Shown here piece by piece: positions 25,663-38,960 of a stretch of 64,000 bases of DNA. The stretch covers positions 196,435 through 260,434 of the forward strand of contig NW_020170486.1 of NCBI RefSeq assembly GCF_000524195.1. The letters run 5' to 3'. The DNA is from Echinococcus granulosus. Lineage: Eukaryota > Platyhelminthes > Cestoda > Cyclophyllidea > Taeniidae. The notes under the pieces are model-generated. The model had not been told where the DNA came from. It worked only from the letters and a program-made list of their open reading frames with translations, and searched no databases. Made by a program: the position numbers and the translations under genes. Position 1 is the stretch's first letter, and every line of letters starts with the position of its first letter.

Positions 25663-27289
25663 CTAGTAGTCCGTCTCTGCTGCCTCTGTTTGACCTTGCC
25701 AAGTGGCACTGGTATAGGTGGTAGGATACTCATAGCCAATGGACATGTCCGTTGAGGCAATTTGGTTGTAAGCTGAATCACTGCCCGACCACTGCGTTGG
25801 ATAGGATTGGGGATGTTGTTGTGATGGCGTTGAAGAACGATGTGTGCAACCATAGAGGTTCATCATCGGGTGCGAGGCCAGGGGTTGTGCTTGAACTCCT
25901 CGAGTTGAGGGCTCCCATGAGGAGGTCGGTGGCACATTTGGGCTGGCCTCCTGTCTCATGCCCACTGTATTACCTGGCTGCCATTCAAAGCTACCTCTCA
26001 GTAATGCGGGATCTTGATTTGTCATGGAGGATTGAAAGTACCTCACACAACTAACTGGTAGGGCGCTATTCGAAGTGGAAGGAACCGGTGTTGACATGGT
26101 GTAAGAGGCAGCAGAATAAGTTATTGCCATTGTCTGGCTAGGATGGGATACAAGACGTTCAAATGATTGAGCCATATCTCCAACCTCAGTGCTCAATTCC
26201 ACCAGATCTGGACTTGTTCGATCTGTGTGGCTCCAATTTGGAGTGGAGACCGGACAACTGCTGCCTTGGTGATTGCTAAATCCATTCATCGACTCTGTGC
26301 TGCTCGCTCTAGGCAGTGTAGACTGGGAATTCTGGTCGTCGCTTGTCTGAAAATAATGGAAACAAGTAATCACAATGTCTAGCCATTAAGAAGGTGAAAT
26401 AATTGCCCCTAGGGGTAGGCAGGTAACTACTAGAGCATGAAAGTCTCTTTTTCCCCTTTTTCACTCCTGTAAAATCCCCTCTCCTCCCCTCCCCTCCCCT
26501 CCGGGACTCCACCTAGGAGGCACTTACCGTTTCTGTCCGAGACTCCTCGAGATTGTTAGAGCTACCATCGGAGTTGTCGGTGATTTGGACACCACGTTTC
26601 TTTAACTTCGAGCGACGATTTTGGAACCAGATTTTGACCTTGTGAAGTGAAAATAACAGCCGGATAAATAAGGACTTTGAAAAAAATGACTGTGTATGTG
26701 TGAAATGCTTGGTAGACGGGTCGTGTGTTTTTTTTTGTGACCACAGGCATGCATAGAAGCGTAAGGAAGATCAAAGACACATAGGGCTTTCGTATATTCA
26801 CACACACAGAGAGAGGGAGAGGGAGGAAGAGGTAGAGAGACAGACGTGTTCCACCACCGCCACCACCACCTCTCTCCTCTTCTTTTAAACCATATTTTGG
26901 AGCATAAATTATCCACCTCAATCCCCTTTGGCGTAGTCAATAGAGAGGAAGGGCGTTCCTGTCTCACTGTTTGCCTTCTCCTTTCTAGACTGACAAATTT
27001 TAGTGGATATTGGGCAAGAAAAAGCACACAAGTTTTGAGGAAATGGTAAAGCTAGCCCATGGCTAAGGGCTTTTGGGTTTGGCGGTGGTGGTTGTGGTGA
27101 TGATGGGAAAAGAATGTTCGCCTCCTCCTCCTCCTCCTCCGCCGCCGCCACCACCACGTCCTTCTCCTCCTTCAAATTCCTCCTCTCCACCCTCATGAAG
27201 ATGCGCACAAGCAGAAGAAGAAAGATAATTACAGGCCTGGAACAGGTGAGTGCGTAAAATGTCCGTCCCATCGTAGGCCAAGCCTTAAC

Positions 27290-27322
<33 letters not shown>

Positions 27323-29166
27323 CACACCCTTATCCACCCTCCTCTGCTAGCCTTGCGCTTTTGTTCAGAAGGCAGTCCAAAGGGTGGATGGAGTGGGAAA
27401 TTTCACGTACTCTTCAAGACGTTTACGGCCTCAGTAATTATATACACGGAGAAGAAAAGCGGAGAACTAGGAGGGGCAACGGTGTAAAATGACTAACCAC
27501 AAATCAGGTGCAAATTGTCCAAAAGTTAAGCCTATTTACTTAATCCTTTGTCATAACTAGGCCCTCTCTCTCTCTCTCTCTCTCCGTCATGAAGCATAGT
27601 TGTGGAGGTGCACAAATAAGAATACCCATCACAACCTACTCATGAGGAGGAGGAGGAGGAGGTGAAGGAGAAAACTGCGAGAAAGGGAGGAGGAGATGGA
27701 CAGAAAAAATGATTATTTATACAGGATTATAGTACCATAGCTATGTAATTAGAGGTTTTGAGGAGAGAAATTCACATTTTTACGGCTATCACCTGATTGG
27801 TCGGTTTTGTTTTTTGTCAGTCAAGTGGGTACCCACCCACTATCCCCCTCTTCTCCGGTTATCGATATTTCCGCCGGTCGTGTTGGCAATGCATTATTTT
27901 TCCCCGGGTCCCCGCAAAAAAAGTGAAATTATTAAAGCAGAGGAGGAGATAATTAAACAGGTAAAGAGGTAAGCCTCTTACATTTGCTCTGTGAAGAGCC
28001 TATCAATCATTGTCACGTGTTTGCCTCTATTTACTTCGTTTTCTCTCCCTTTTTTTGCCTTCGCTTTGGCCTTCTCAGATCAACTCAACTAATGATTGTC
28101 AAAAAAAAGGACAAGAAGAAAATTCGTCTGACAGCTAAGTCGATATTAAATTTACAGGAGGGGTCCCATGACCTCTCCAGTTTGTCGCCATGGCAATAGA
28201 AATAAGAGAGTTGGAGAGGGGAATTTGGTTTCTTTTTTTCAAAAAAAGGGGAGCAAAAAATATTACCTGAGTCTGTGTTAAGCCCAAATCACTGGCGAGT
28301 TGAGCCCGCTCCGAGAGATTGAGGTACTTGGACTTGGTGAATCGGCTATTCAAACGTTCCAATTGTGCTGGGGTATAAATAGTTCGAGGTTTTCGCGGTT
28401 TTCGCCGATTCCCCAATCCACGATTGGCCTCTGTGATAGAAGGAGGCAGTAATTATGGCCTACGATTAGGTAGAGACGTACCATGTCCACCGCCGACCCC
28501 GCCTCCCCCTCCTCCCGAATCGGTCATGGTACCTGTGGTGGATGCAGCCAGGGTGTAGTCATTCGGACTAGTGGAGAGACTACTTATCACCGTTGTTGGG
28601 GTGACAGCATCGTGGGTCAAATTTATCCCTCCGTGGTAGGTGGAATGCTGAAGTAATTCTTCCTGAGACAGGGGAGATGTGGAACCTCTTGTATCCTGTA
28701 CCGGGGTTAAAATATACCGCGTGCGGACATCATCTGGGTAGGTATGACTACTACCGTAGTATATCGAATTGTAAGGCGTATGCAAGGCGCCGTTATGAGA
28801 GATCGGTAGATGTTGTTGAGATGATCCTACACCCTCATAACCGGATGTGGTTATTGCCGTGGGGACGTACGGTGGGTAGACATCAAATAATGCCGGGTTC
28901 CCGTTAATGCCGTTCGGGTGACTGGTGTATTGACCGACAAATGGGGGAACACGTTCCGAGGGTGTAAAAACGTTATCAGATGGGGGTAAAGTCATCTCCT
29001 CGAGAAAGTTCTGTGCAGGTGTACCGGAGAAGTCATTATTCTCCTCACCTATCGGTGATGTGTTTGACATGTTGGGTAAGATATCCGGCAGATTGAAATG
29101 TCCATTTGAAGTTGCTGATCCATCCACACAGGGCTGGTGGAGGCTACCTGTCCTCTCGTCGGCCAT
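25663..29166 (-). CDS. Dlx: Distal-less (Dlx) homeobox transcription factor
   Basis: Four exons on the minus strand: 29166..28482, 28430..28267, 26638..26528, 26346..25663; phases fit and give 547 aa. The homeodomain (about residues 240-299) reads [38 protein letters not shown] and [14 protein letters not shown], with W48, F49, N51 and R53 present. The TIY, QTQVKIW and RSKLKK features are those of the Distal-less class, factors that pattern appendages, nervous system and sensory structures in animals. The first intron precedes the homeobox; the second (1628 bp) falls exactly after homeodomain position 44. Flanks are long, low-complexity and Ser/Thr/Gly/Pro-rich (228 aa before, about 250 after), larger than in most Dlx proteins. 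The gene sits between two gene-poor stretches, as is common for developmental regulators. Confidence 0.93.
27292..27321. repeat. (CA)n microsatellite
   Basis: About 15 CA units inside Dlx intron 2. Confidence 0.9.
27567..27584. repeat. (CT)n microsatellite
   Basis: About nine CT units inside Dlx intron 2. Confidence 0.85.
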
Positions 29167-32100
29167 GAGTGAGACCTCTGCTATAGATTTGCCACTTAAC
29201 GTCTTCTGTTGCGTTATGTGATGGTGAAACTGGTCTCAGTTGATAATATAACCAACTTGCGGGGGTGTGTGTGTGTCACACCGATGATATGTCAGTACTC
29301 TGCCAAAATGCTCCAATCAGATTAGCACTCAACAGCCGGCCGACTCCAGCTTGTCAATGATTGGCGGAAATTTTTGACGATTTTGTCCACAGCCCCTCAC
29401 GCCAATCCCTTTACACGATGGAAAGGCATTCCCTTTGACATCCTAATAACTAGGCATTAGAGAAAGCGTAATTGAGTAATTGCCAACTTATTTTCCTTTT
29501 CTTTGTTTAAAGTGTACTCAAGACGGTAGCACCAAAGATGACAATTTCCTAGATTTTAACTGAAAAATAGTACATATAAGTAATTTTTAAAAGGAAAAAT
29601 TGCAGCTAAGGAATATGTCCTTTATTCCAACAAAAAGATGACTATATTGCTTAGGCAAAAGGAAGCCATTTGGGAGAGTAGAGTCTGGGTGAAAGACGAG
29701 GTGTGCAGTGTACCTCACGTCACTTTCCATCTGTGCAAAATTTTAACCTGCGACCATCTGGTGGGTAGTTTAGGCCTCACGTGTGCACCAAGCCCCACAC
29801 CCACCCCCTGCCCGGTCCTTAATCAAAGCACATAAAAACTAGCCAAATACAATTTTGCTTAGGCCCTAACACCCCCGCCTCGCCTCGCCCCTCTCCCCAT
29901 TAGCCCACTTCCTCCCTCCTCTTTCTTCGTCATGAGCCCTAACATATACTGTTTGTAGGTCCAACTCACGCCCGTAGGCAGTGCAGCATCTGCCGGCCTG
30001 AAATAATGCCACTCTGCGATGCTTTCCACCATCTTCTGGGTGGGAGGCGGAGGAGGAGGGTGGGAATGCGCCTTGCTTTGCTTTCACGGTGCTAACTCGC
30101 CTCGATTTAACAATGCAGGCCAACTTGTCCTCCCAGTCTGGGAGGTGGGGTAAGGAGAGAGGGGAGGGACAGAACGACACCCTCTCGGGTAGATATATTA
30201 CGTTTATGGCGACAATAATTACCAACTTCCGGTGTATAAGCGCTTAACACATATAACAAAATCTAGTGTAATTAATTCAATGAAACAAATTATTATTTCA
30301 AAAGGAAAGACAAGAATGAAAGAAGGCGATGATGATCAACTTCTCCACCAAGAAAGGAGTAAGTTAGTTGCCCACCTAATTGTTTCCTTCTGGTCTCTAA
30401 TTACCTCACACATGCAGCAGCTCTAAGGCGTCAAAGACATCTTCAATCTGTCGACGCAAAAGGGAGGGAAGGAGGGAGGAGGGGAAAAAAGAAATGCACC
30501 CTGATGCCTTTTCTTCCTCTTTTGAGGAGGCGAGACCCCTTCCAAATTTCCCGGTCTCCTCTATGAGGCAAACAGAAGTAAGGAGTTAGAAGGCATCGCC
30601 TACTGAGTGTTTAAGTTATGCCAAGTAACAATGTTGGGGAAGAATAAAAGCATCACAATTCCTTCTTCCTCTTGCTCCTTCTCATCAATCAAAGAGTAGG
30701 TGAAATTTGTCCGCAGGTTCAAATTTCTTAATATTTTGCGAGGTTCTTTTGACAGGTGAACTAGTGTTAGTAGGGAGGAGATCAGACTGCTTGTCATTTC
30801 ATTGTCTTTACGTAGTCTCAAGACTAAACAATTTTGGAGGTCTTGGAGACTAACTAACTAAATGACACTCACGTTTTGGGTGAGAATGTCCACAAACGGT
30901 AGTGGTAGATGCCGAGATTAGGAAGGACAAAAGGTGGTTTCTAAGCTGAGCCTCTTGTTTGGCGCCTAAACGGATTTGAGAACAAGCGAAGTGGATGAGA
31001 GAGGGTGAGAGAGGGAGGGACGGAGGGAGGGTGTGGAGAAGTGGCTGGCTGGAACGGGGAAAGACAGGATGGGGACGGTGGTCACGAGGGCCGCCTTCTT
31101 GCTTCAGCCAGGCCGCCGATGTTTGGGGGGAGGAGGGGAGGGAAGTGGGACAGTGAGGCTGACATACGCCCGTAACATTCACATAATTATAGGTTATACG
31201 GCTGATTCAGACTGACGTGATCTATGGGGACTTGGACAAATTTCGTCTTTTATTTCCACTTTTTTTAAAATTAATAAATCGGCCAAGTTACCAATCAAAC
31301 AAGTCCATATCGAAAATCGGAGTTCTACCGATAAGGGGCAAAGTGAGGGGAAGTAATCTAGTAACCGCAAGATTTTGGAGATCCAATTAGCCTAACATCA
31401 AACCCTTGAGATGGTGCCAGTCAAACTAAGGCAATCTGCCTCAGAAACGCTGAGTAGAGAAAAGGGAAGGAATGTAGATAAGACTTTTGTCATTTAACCA
31501 TTAAAAGGTGGTCAAACGTTGCCTATCTGTGTTTCGAGGCCTCGAGGTTTATTCGAGGAGTAGTTCATTCTAGAAGGACCTTTTATACCCCAGATATAAT
31601 TGCTCACTGGGAACAGATGTAACTATTCGCCGCTACAGCAAACATAATTGCTCTCCTCCGTCTATGAGGCAGGTTTGAGAGTGGGGATGGGGGGAGAGGC
31701 TTCCAAAATTTCGGTGCTAGCAGTAGCAGCAACAATACCAGTATTCGTACAGGGTGGGGGGCAGTGGGAGATCGGGAGGAGGGAATGGTATTCTAGAACG
31801 GGGAAGCAATTATGATGCCTTTCTCAAATACCCACCCCACCTTCAATGTCGACACAGCGTGGGGAACAACTCGCTCCCCACCCCTCCTCTTCTCTCAGCG
31901 TTCCCATCTCTCAATGCCTGAAAACGAGAGGAAACTATGTAAGTAAATCAAATTAGTGCGTGCCAATGAGCATAGCGACCAGCAGTACTTACCGGCTTAT
32001 TGACAACGGCAACACGCTCGAATTCCCCTCCAGGAACGCCAACATCTTAAAATCACTTCATCACCAAACAAAGGCTTATTGGCGAGATACAGAGACTGTG

Positions 32101-32371
32101 GAGATTCTCAAAACGATGAGAATGTTTTTAGATACGCGATCTCCAAAAAGGGGCACAAACCACTAACACACGTGGAGGAGGAGCCATACTATGCCCTAAA
32201 CCTATTAAATATTTTTTTTGGAAAAATGTAACCACAGCAATTGTTCCATAGAAAAATCTACTATTACTGGTAAAAATGCGAGGTTACAAAAAAAGGAAAT
32301 AAACTGGGAAGTGCAAAAAGGGAACCGACTAAATGAAAGTTGTTGATTGAGGCTTTTCTCCTTAAAAAGTG
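29167..32371. other. Dlx upstream / DNAJC25 downstream intergenic region
   Basis: 3.2 kb with purine/pyrimidine-rich patches (GGGAGG near 31015..31140, CCCC-rich near 29790..29920). This would include the Dlx promoter. No exon-like stretch with splice sites was found. Confidence 0.5.
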
Positions 32372-34062
32372 TTAAGAATCATCAGGATTTGTAACTGTTG
32401 GTGGTCCATAGCGTTTCACATATCGTCGATAGCGTTTCTGATTGGTATCCTCTGAGGCACGAACTCGTATTTCCTCCTCCATGACCTCCCTGTAGGCCTT
32501 TAGACAAAATAAAGGTGGTTACAAATCGACCTACTTATACAATTTAAGTCGACAATTAGAGATTTCGTAGATACCTTGAAATTTTCACGCCTCCATAATT
32601 CCAAATGATTGTAATAAGCTCTACTTCCCTCGTCCAGACTATCCCACCGTGACTGATTGTAGCCGAGTCGCCGTCGTGTCAGATATTCCTTCTCCTCGGG
32701 TCCGTAGGGACGTCGAAGAATCGTAAAGAGAACAATCCACCGCAAAGCCCACCAACAAAAGCGTAAAATGTGGTAAGGCAAAATGACCAGTTGAACAACA
32801 AGGGTATTGCGGATACTGGGCGGCCCACAATCACCTCTGTAGGTGAAACCGGAATAAAGTCAATTCAATGCCGATAAAGGGGGGAGAGAAAAAGGCGTGA
32901 TGAAATCCATTACCGAAGTTCGAAGTTCTCAGCAATTACAGAACGAATCACTGCTTCCTCATAAGCCTTTATCTCGTCCTTGGTAAGCCGACGTCCCACC
33001 TTTTGTTTAGCAATTTGAAAGCGTTTTTCAGCATTGGCCAACTCCTTTGCCTTGGTGCGATATTTTGGATCCCGAACGAGAAATGCGAGAGCCTGATTGT
33101 GTTTTGTTTTTTGACTAATGTACTAAAAATAAATTATTCGTGCATATATCTTGATCTTCATAGTTCACATATAAAGGGAAGCACTCACTTGAATCGCAGA
33201 CAAAATAAATATGGTGGACAGGCAAACCAGTCGAACATCGATTTTGGGAGAGTACCTTCGTTTATAATAGCGATAGTAATGATAGTACATTTCAGTGGGA
33301 TGGTCTAGCATGTACTCATATTCCTGCCTTTGTTCTGGATCGCGTAAAATCTGCAGTTAAAAGCATGTAGAAAGAAGTTATGGGGAACACACCTCATAGG
33401 CTGTTGCAATCAGACGAAATGTCTCTTCGGCTCTGACCTTTTCCCCAGTAGTTTTCTGCCTGTCTGGATGAAATTCCTTCGCAAGGCTGCGATATGCTCG
33501 CTGAACGGTGACAGTGTCGGCATCACGACTAACTCTCAATACTGAAAGTTCAGCGGAAGGTGATGTTATGACACAGGTTGAATAAAAGGGTACATAAAAA
33601 GCTTAAAAAATGAATACAACACAAAATTCATATTAAACGACGAGGATTCTAATGCATAAAAAGAGCTGAGAACAAGGCTAATAGCATAGCGAATTGGAAC
33701 AAAAAACAAAGTCAAATTAAATGCTGTCAGGTCAATTAGGAGAATGCCAAGATGTGTAGCAGCATGCACGTCCATTAAAATCAACTAAGCACGCAAATTC
33801 ATTTCAAGAGCAAATTCAAGTTTTTAGTGCCTATTAAATCTAGCCTTAAAAACCTGTTATAGATCCAATGCCTATCGTTTAAGTCGTTAAAAGGAGCAAG
33901 AAAAACAAAGGCATTAATGAAAAGTGCAAACGTACAATATTACACAAAGAAAACCATCACAAACCTACCATCGAAACACGACTGTTCACCGCAGTAAATC
34001 CCCACTAACTGTCCATCAGTTAAATAAACGAGAAGCAGAGTCAATATCTGAGTACGCAACAT
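32372..34062 (-). CDS. DNAJC25: DNAJC25 homologue (membrane J-domain co-chaperone)
   Basis: Six exons on the minus strand: 34062..33969, 33541..33393, 33350..33189, 33122..32914, 32836..32575, 32497..32372; phases fit and give 333 aa. A short leader (MLRTQILTLLLVYLTDG) precedes GIYCGEQSCFDVLRVS, then a J domain with AYRSLAKEFHPDRQ (HPD motif intact, needed to stimulate Hsp70). Next come YEYMLDHPTEMYYHYYRYY and a hydrophobic segment (VRLVCLSTIFILSAIQ), then PYHILRFCWWALRWIVLF, another membrane segment, and a basic tail with YRRYVKRYGPPTV. This is the DNAJC25 layout in order, an ER-type multi-pass J protein. The start codon was chosen because it opens the leader and the exon phases close. It lies head to head with RTF1, 605 bp away. 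Confidence 0.9.
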
Positions 34063-34667
34063 ACAGGTTAAAGAAGGCACCTAGGCTAGCTCTCTGTGTT
34101 GACGTAGATTATTTTAAATGAAGAGTAGATAAGATATTTGAGCAATCCTGCATTGTGCTAGCAAGCGCTCTATTACTACAGTAAATGATGGGTCCAGCAT
34201 CAGTGAGTAGCCATATTTAGCATGTGAGAAGAAAGTAGAAAATATTAACGCCCAAAAAGTGCCGTATATTTGCAGACTCTTCTAAGGCAAAACTAAAGTA
34301 TTATCAGTTGCACCGTTTAGTTGGAACACATATTCCGGAAAAACAGCAACACCAGATAACCAAAAAAACGCACAGAAATCATGGACAGGGACCTTAACAA
34401 ACGATGCCAAAACTAAAACTCGCGGAGATTAAAATACTAGAAACCTTTCATCCGAAAGTTACTTCCAGATAAGCCTAAACATTTTCTAGTCCAAAATCTC
34501 GATTTGACGCGCGGAACTGCAAGAATGCGCGAAACCCATTTGCTGAAACAGTAAATTGCAATGTAACCACCAAACCTAGGACTGGGCAAACCTCTAACCC
34601 ATCCAGTTTTGGGACCCCCCAAGTTTGTTTGAATTAGTCGGCTTCCAAGCGGGGAGTTCAGTCCGAG
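34063..34667. promoter_or_regulatory. Divergent DNAJC25/RTF1 promoter interval
   Basis: 605 bp separate the two start codons. No TATA box or known site is convincing; assignment is by position only. Confidence 0.5.
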
Positions 34668-37306
34668 ATGTCGTCTCTTAAGCATATGGTGTCTTCAACT
34701 GATTCCTCTGATGGTGATGCGGTAATGCTTGTTCTAACTAAGTTCTGGTGTTTTCCGTTTCATGTGTTCAATCCCGTTTAGTGGGCGTCCTCAAGGAAAA
34801 GTTCCAAAAAGAAGAGACCTCGACTTGAACATCGCTCGAGTGATCCAGAAGAGGGTGAAATCCCCAGTGATGCGTTTGACGACGACGAAGATGATGGATT
34901 AGACGATGACTTATATGGTGGTGAAGAGGACAAGCAACGTTTACTGAAAATGAGTGAGAAAGAAAGGGAGGAAGAGCTTTACCGCAGGAGCGAGCGCCGT
35001 GAGGCGATGAAGGTTTGAGTTAATTCTCTTTCCAACGCCATCCCAGATCCGAAGAGATGTAAAAAAAAGGCTGAAGGAGAAAAAAGAAAGGGAAAAAGCT
35101 GAACGCGCTAATAGGGAACGTTCGGGGGAATCACCAAAGGACAAATTATTGAAACCAATTAAGAAGAGTTCTGCTTACGCCAACGTGTACAGTTCGGATA
35201 GTGATCAAGGAAGCAGTTCGGAGGATGAATCGACCAAAGGCGGTCTGCGGGACCGTAAACTTACCCTGGCCATGCAAAAGGCACCCAGTTTTCTTTGAGT
35301 CCTTAATGTTTTTATACAGGAAGGGCGGTCTAAACGACTGCAAGAACTTGCCGACCGTCGAAAAGAGATTAAAAGCAAAAAGGAAACTCTTTACTCCGCT
35401 TCTGATGATGAACGAGTGGAATCTCATTCTCAACCCAAACATCATTCCCGAAGAGGTGTTTATTCAAGTTCGTCGTCGGATTCTGATTCTAGTCGCTCCA
35501 TGATTGGACAGTCTGTTCAAAAACGACGAAGGTAAAGAATGCTTTTTAAGTCCCTTTTTACTAACCCCACTTCTTAAATCCTCACTATTCAGACTTGTGT
35601 TTTCTTTCATAGTACTTCCAGTTATTCCCGGTCATCCTCAACTCCATCAAGTGACTCCAGTGACGACGATCGGGGTCGTAGTCGTTCACCGGAGGTTGAA
35701 TACATAACAACGCTTGAGCAACTCTCCAAAATCAGGCTTTCACGATTTAAATTGGAAAAATGGGTTCACATGCCCTTCTTCGATGTATGACCTCTTTCAT
35801 TCCTGCCTTCAGGCACATTCACATGCTTCGTCTATTTAGTGGCTGTTCTTTTCACTTTTAGAACCTGGTAAAAGGGTGTTTTGTGCGGATTCACATTGGT
35901 CAGTGTAGAAACGTCCCTGTCTATCGGTGTGGAGAAATCATTGACGTGAAAGAGATGGCAAAACCATATGACCTGGGCAAAACAAGGTAATAATGCGTCA
36001 CTTACCGCTCTTATTGAATGCCAAACCCCGATTAATGCTCTGCTTTTCACAGACTGGGGCTTTCTAAGTACCAAATGGGTTGGATTGTCTTCAAAAAGAT
36101 GCTCCAGTTTGATAAGGCAGGCTTTTAGACTTATTCCTATTTTCGCTCCTTTTAGGACAAATAAAGGTATCGTCATCCGACTGGGCAAGGATCAGCATAC
36201 GTTCCGTTTGATGTTTGTGTCTAATTCGGAATTTTTGCCGGTGGAATTTGAGAGTTGGAAAAAGTACTCCAATCAGGCTGGCATAAAGCCACCCACAACT
36301 TCATTCATTGCACAAAAAACCGCTGAAATCCACAAGTACCTGACCAATCCCATCAGCGATGAGCGCGTTGTTGAACAGGTGAGCACCTTTTGTAAGATCC
36401 CTTCTGGTTGCATTCGGGCAAGCCTTTCATGTCCAGTTATCGGTAAAGATTCCGTATTTGGGCAATTACAGGACTATAATGTTTAATGCTTTTAGATTAT
36501 TCAATCCAAGCGGCGTTTCCAAAAAGTTCCCATTAATTTTGCCTTAAAGAAGGCAGAATTGCTAAAACAGCGCGAATTAGCAAACGAAAGTAACGACACG
36601 GAAACCACACGTCGGATTGACATGGAGCTGGATGAACTGGAGACCCAAGCCGAGCGAATTGAACGGCGCCGGACCATTGGATTTAAGGCTATTTCGTCTA
36701 TCAACCAACGAAACCGTGCTCTATCCTTAAAACAGGCCGAGGAGGCCATCCTAAAGGAAGCTAAGGAGACTGCGGAATCGCATGAGGTTGATCCGTTCAC
36801 GCGAATCCAATCGAAACCCGTGATTGCTACAAAGAGCTATCTAGAACGTCTGAGAAACATGAGAGTATGTCCCTGGGCACGTATAAGTGACTTAATTCCT
36901 TTCTCTAGTGGTATTTTATTCCTTCTAGAACGGAATACTTGACGAAAATGCTGGTGATGAGAAGGATGGTACCGGAGCAAAAGGGGAATCTGAATCCGGA
37001 TCACAACTGGATGCAAATAAGGCGGACAAACCGTCAAAATTTACTGCACAACCACCAAAACCACCAGAAGAGTCGTTACACGATATACACGACTTCGAGA
37101 TTGACATCAATGTGGAGTTGAATGAGAACAGTAACAGGCCAAGTCTTGAAGCTCATGACTCGGGGGTGCGTCGGCCCGTAACAACCCCCATTGTGCCTAT
37201 ACATGGGTCGACGACAGGTAGCAACGCCGACCAAACAAATAGTGACAAACCCCACCGTCGCTTCCTCAACCTTCAAGAGTACAAGAGGCGCCGAGGGCTT
37301 ATATGA
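34668..37306 (+). CDS. RTF1: RTF1, Paf1-complex subunit (Plus3 domain)
   Basis: Nine exons: 34668..34721, 34782..35012, 35047..35280, 35320..35531, 35613..35784, 35862..35986, 36156..36378, 36496..36864, 36929..37306; phases fit and give 665 aa. RTF1 couples elongating RNA polymerase II to H2B ubiquitination and Spt5. The first 250 residues are acidic/Ser-rich, with [15 protein letters not shown] and a lysine-rich block ([14 protein letters not shown]) in the region of the histone-modification domain. The Plus3 domain (about 265-400) has [39 protein letters not shown] and [13 protein letters not shown]. Downstream are a coiled coil and SINQRNRA, and the protein ends [13 protein letters not shown], the signature RTF1 C-terminus. 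Intron 2 is only 34 nt; intron 3 (35281..35319) has GC-AG borders. A polyA signal follows. Confidence 0.95.
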
Positions 37307-37387
37307 GATTGATGTTTCTATCTGTACATAGTTTATAAACGACCTATTGACGTTTCATGATACTTGGATATGCAGTCAAAGTCTCTC

Positions 37388-37393
37388 AATAAA
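37388..37393 (+). terminator. Candidate polyA signal of RTF1
   Basis: AATAAA 82 bp after the RTF1 stop codon, in the short convergent gap before the MRPS24 stop. Confidence 0.6.
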
Positions 37394-37587
37394 AGTAATT
37401 TTATAAGCGGATAAATTGCTCCACTTGCTATTCGTCAGGACGTAACCGTGTACTTGGCGGGTGTGCGGTGCGCTGTACATATGCTATTAGAAAGTGGATT
37501 ATCTTCTCCTCATCTACAACAAATTGGCCATAAGCACATGGTTCGTGTATTCACAGAGAAATAGGTCGGACTATCCACAAGGAGAGT

Positions 37588-38124
37588 CTAAATATAGCGA
37601 AATATGACATCCTTCGGGTTGAGAATCATTCTCGGTTCAATTTTTACAGGACAACGCAGGAGGTAAGATAGCATTTGCTCGCCATACCCAACGAGGAAAT
37701 ATATCTCGTTAGCAGAAAGACGACTCGACAAATTAAAACATATGTGCACCATATTAGCTTGTCGTCGAATTATTATCTACAGAAAGACGATGATGATAGA
37801 AAAGCAGCAAATTACTTCACTAAGTATATAGGTCGGAAAAGTTCCTCGGATGAACAATCGAATAAGAGAATCGTGCCAGGTTACAATACCAGTATAATGA
37901 TCCTCATCATGAAGATTCGCCGTATTCCAAGAGTTCCAGGACTTAAGTACGCCAATCTGGTGAGGTTTCTTGGCCTGCTCATAGGTCAAAGGTTCTGACA
38001 TGTTGCGAGTTCTACGGACCACACCAGATCTGGTGTTTTTTAGTAAATATGATGATGTGTGGATGGTTTGAGGGAATCGGAACTCTTCCGCACAACACCG
38101 GAACCTCACCAATGGAGCAAACAT
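37588..38124 (-). CDS. MRPS24: Mitochondrial small-subunit ribosomal protein uS3m (MRPS24)
   Basis: Two exons on the minus strand, 38124..37816 and 37776..37588, joined across a 39-nt intron in phase 0; 165 aa, against 167 in human. Conserved blocks in order: EPLTYEQAKKPHQIGVLKSW, TANLHDEDH, FIRGTFPTYILSE, IIIRRQANMVHICFNL, YFLVGYGEQMLSYLLRCPVK and the end VIFRYI. The N-terminal 40 residues are basic and low in acidic residues, as expected for a mitochondrial import sequence. The upstream in-frame start at 38208 would add 28 residues and cannot be excluded. The protein is a structural part of the mitoribosomal small subunit. Confidence 0.9.
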
Positions 38125-38437
38125 GGCAAAAGCCAAGAAACCCAAAGCCGATTGGTTACTGGCAATGGCCTCAAGTTTCACTGATGAAACAGCTCGTAAA
38201 AAAAACATTGGCCTATATTTCCCTTCTTAAATTGCAACTAAAGCTTATCTAAACATTTAAAATTATAAAATATATCATTTATAAAAAAAGATGGTTATAA
38301 AGGGGCTAGGCGGAATCTTCGTAATAAAAACATCAGCGAAAATTCTAACACTATTTTGCAGCAGTTCTTTTCCGAATTTGTTTTAGACAAAAATTCACTT
38401 TATGCAGTAACAGCTTTTAAGGGAATATTAACGTCAT

Positions 38438-38633
38438 TATAATACGGTAGCGGTTTATCCCCTGGTACTAGTGCGGCGCCACTTTTGTACTTTGAATCAT
38501 CCCCCTTGTACCTCGCTGAGTGGGCTGGCCTTTTGGACCATTCCAATAGCCCAGACACCTTCTCTGCGCTGAATATGTATTCTGCCCGAGTATTTTGTCT
38601 TCTTTCATCTTCAGGGAGTCTCGGGACGCTACA
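38438..38633 (+). repeat. Solo LTR of the TRIM-like element
   Basis: About 196 bp matching, with moderate divergence, the reverse complement of the LTRs at 39008..39206 and 39801..40000. It starts TATAATACGG (consensus TGTAATACG) and ends GACGCTACA. No internal region or second LTR follows in this orientation. Flanking 4-mers (TCAT / CCAT) are only 3/4 identical, so a target duplication is not proven. Confidence 0.8.
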
Positions 38634-38713
38634 CCATTACAGGACCATACTCGGGTTAGGAAGACAGTTATCATCCCGATAACCCTAGCTGACCATACAA
38701 AGGATGGAAAATG

Positions 38714-38768
38714 GATTGAATTCGTTGAATTCAATTGAATTCATTGAATTCATTCATTGAATTCGTTC
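38714..38768. repeat. TTGAATTC-type minisatellite
   Basis: Tandem array of TTGAATTC with one or a few variable bases (G, A or CA) between units, giving six GAATTC sites in about 55 bp. It lies between the solo LTR and the TRIM-like element. Confidence 0.85.
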
Positions 38769-38960
38769 GGTAAACATTCTTGCCATCACTTACCCAAAAA
38801 GATATTTAGCAAATGAATCAACACTGCTTTCCGCCATTTCTAATATTGCCTTCTTCGAGCTGAATGGCTGTCTGTATATTTGTAGCTTTCGGAGACTTCA
38901 TTGAAAACGAAAGAAGCACTTTTACTCAGGCGGCCTCATATATTTTTGACATTCAAAAGG

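Larger units (their letters stand above)
26639..28266. other. Large second intron of Dlx with simple repeats
   Basis: Intron between homeodomain codons 44 and 45. It contains GA/CT-rich stretches, a (GGA/CCT) block near 27121..27140, (CA)n at 27292..27321 and (CT)n at 27567..27584. ORFs here follow these repeats and are not genes. Confidence 0.75.

Noticed and set aside
26562..27337. Several overlapping ORFs of 67-141 codons
   Set aside because: They lie in Dlx intron 2 and at its borders; their composition follows GA, CCT and CA simple repeats.
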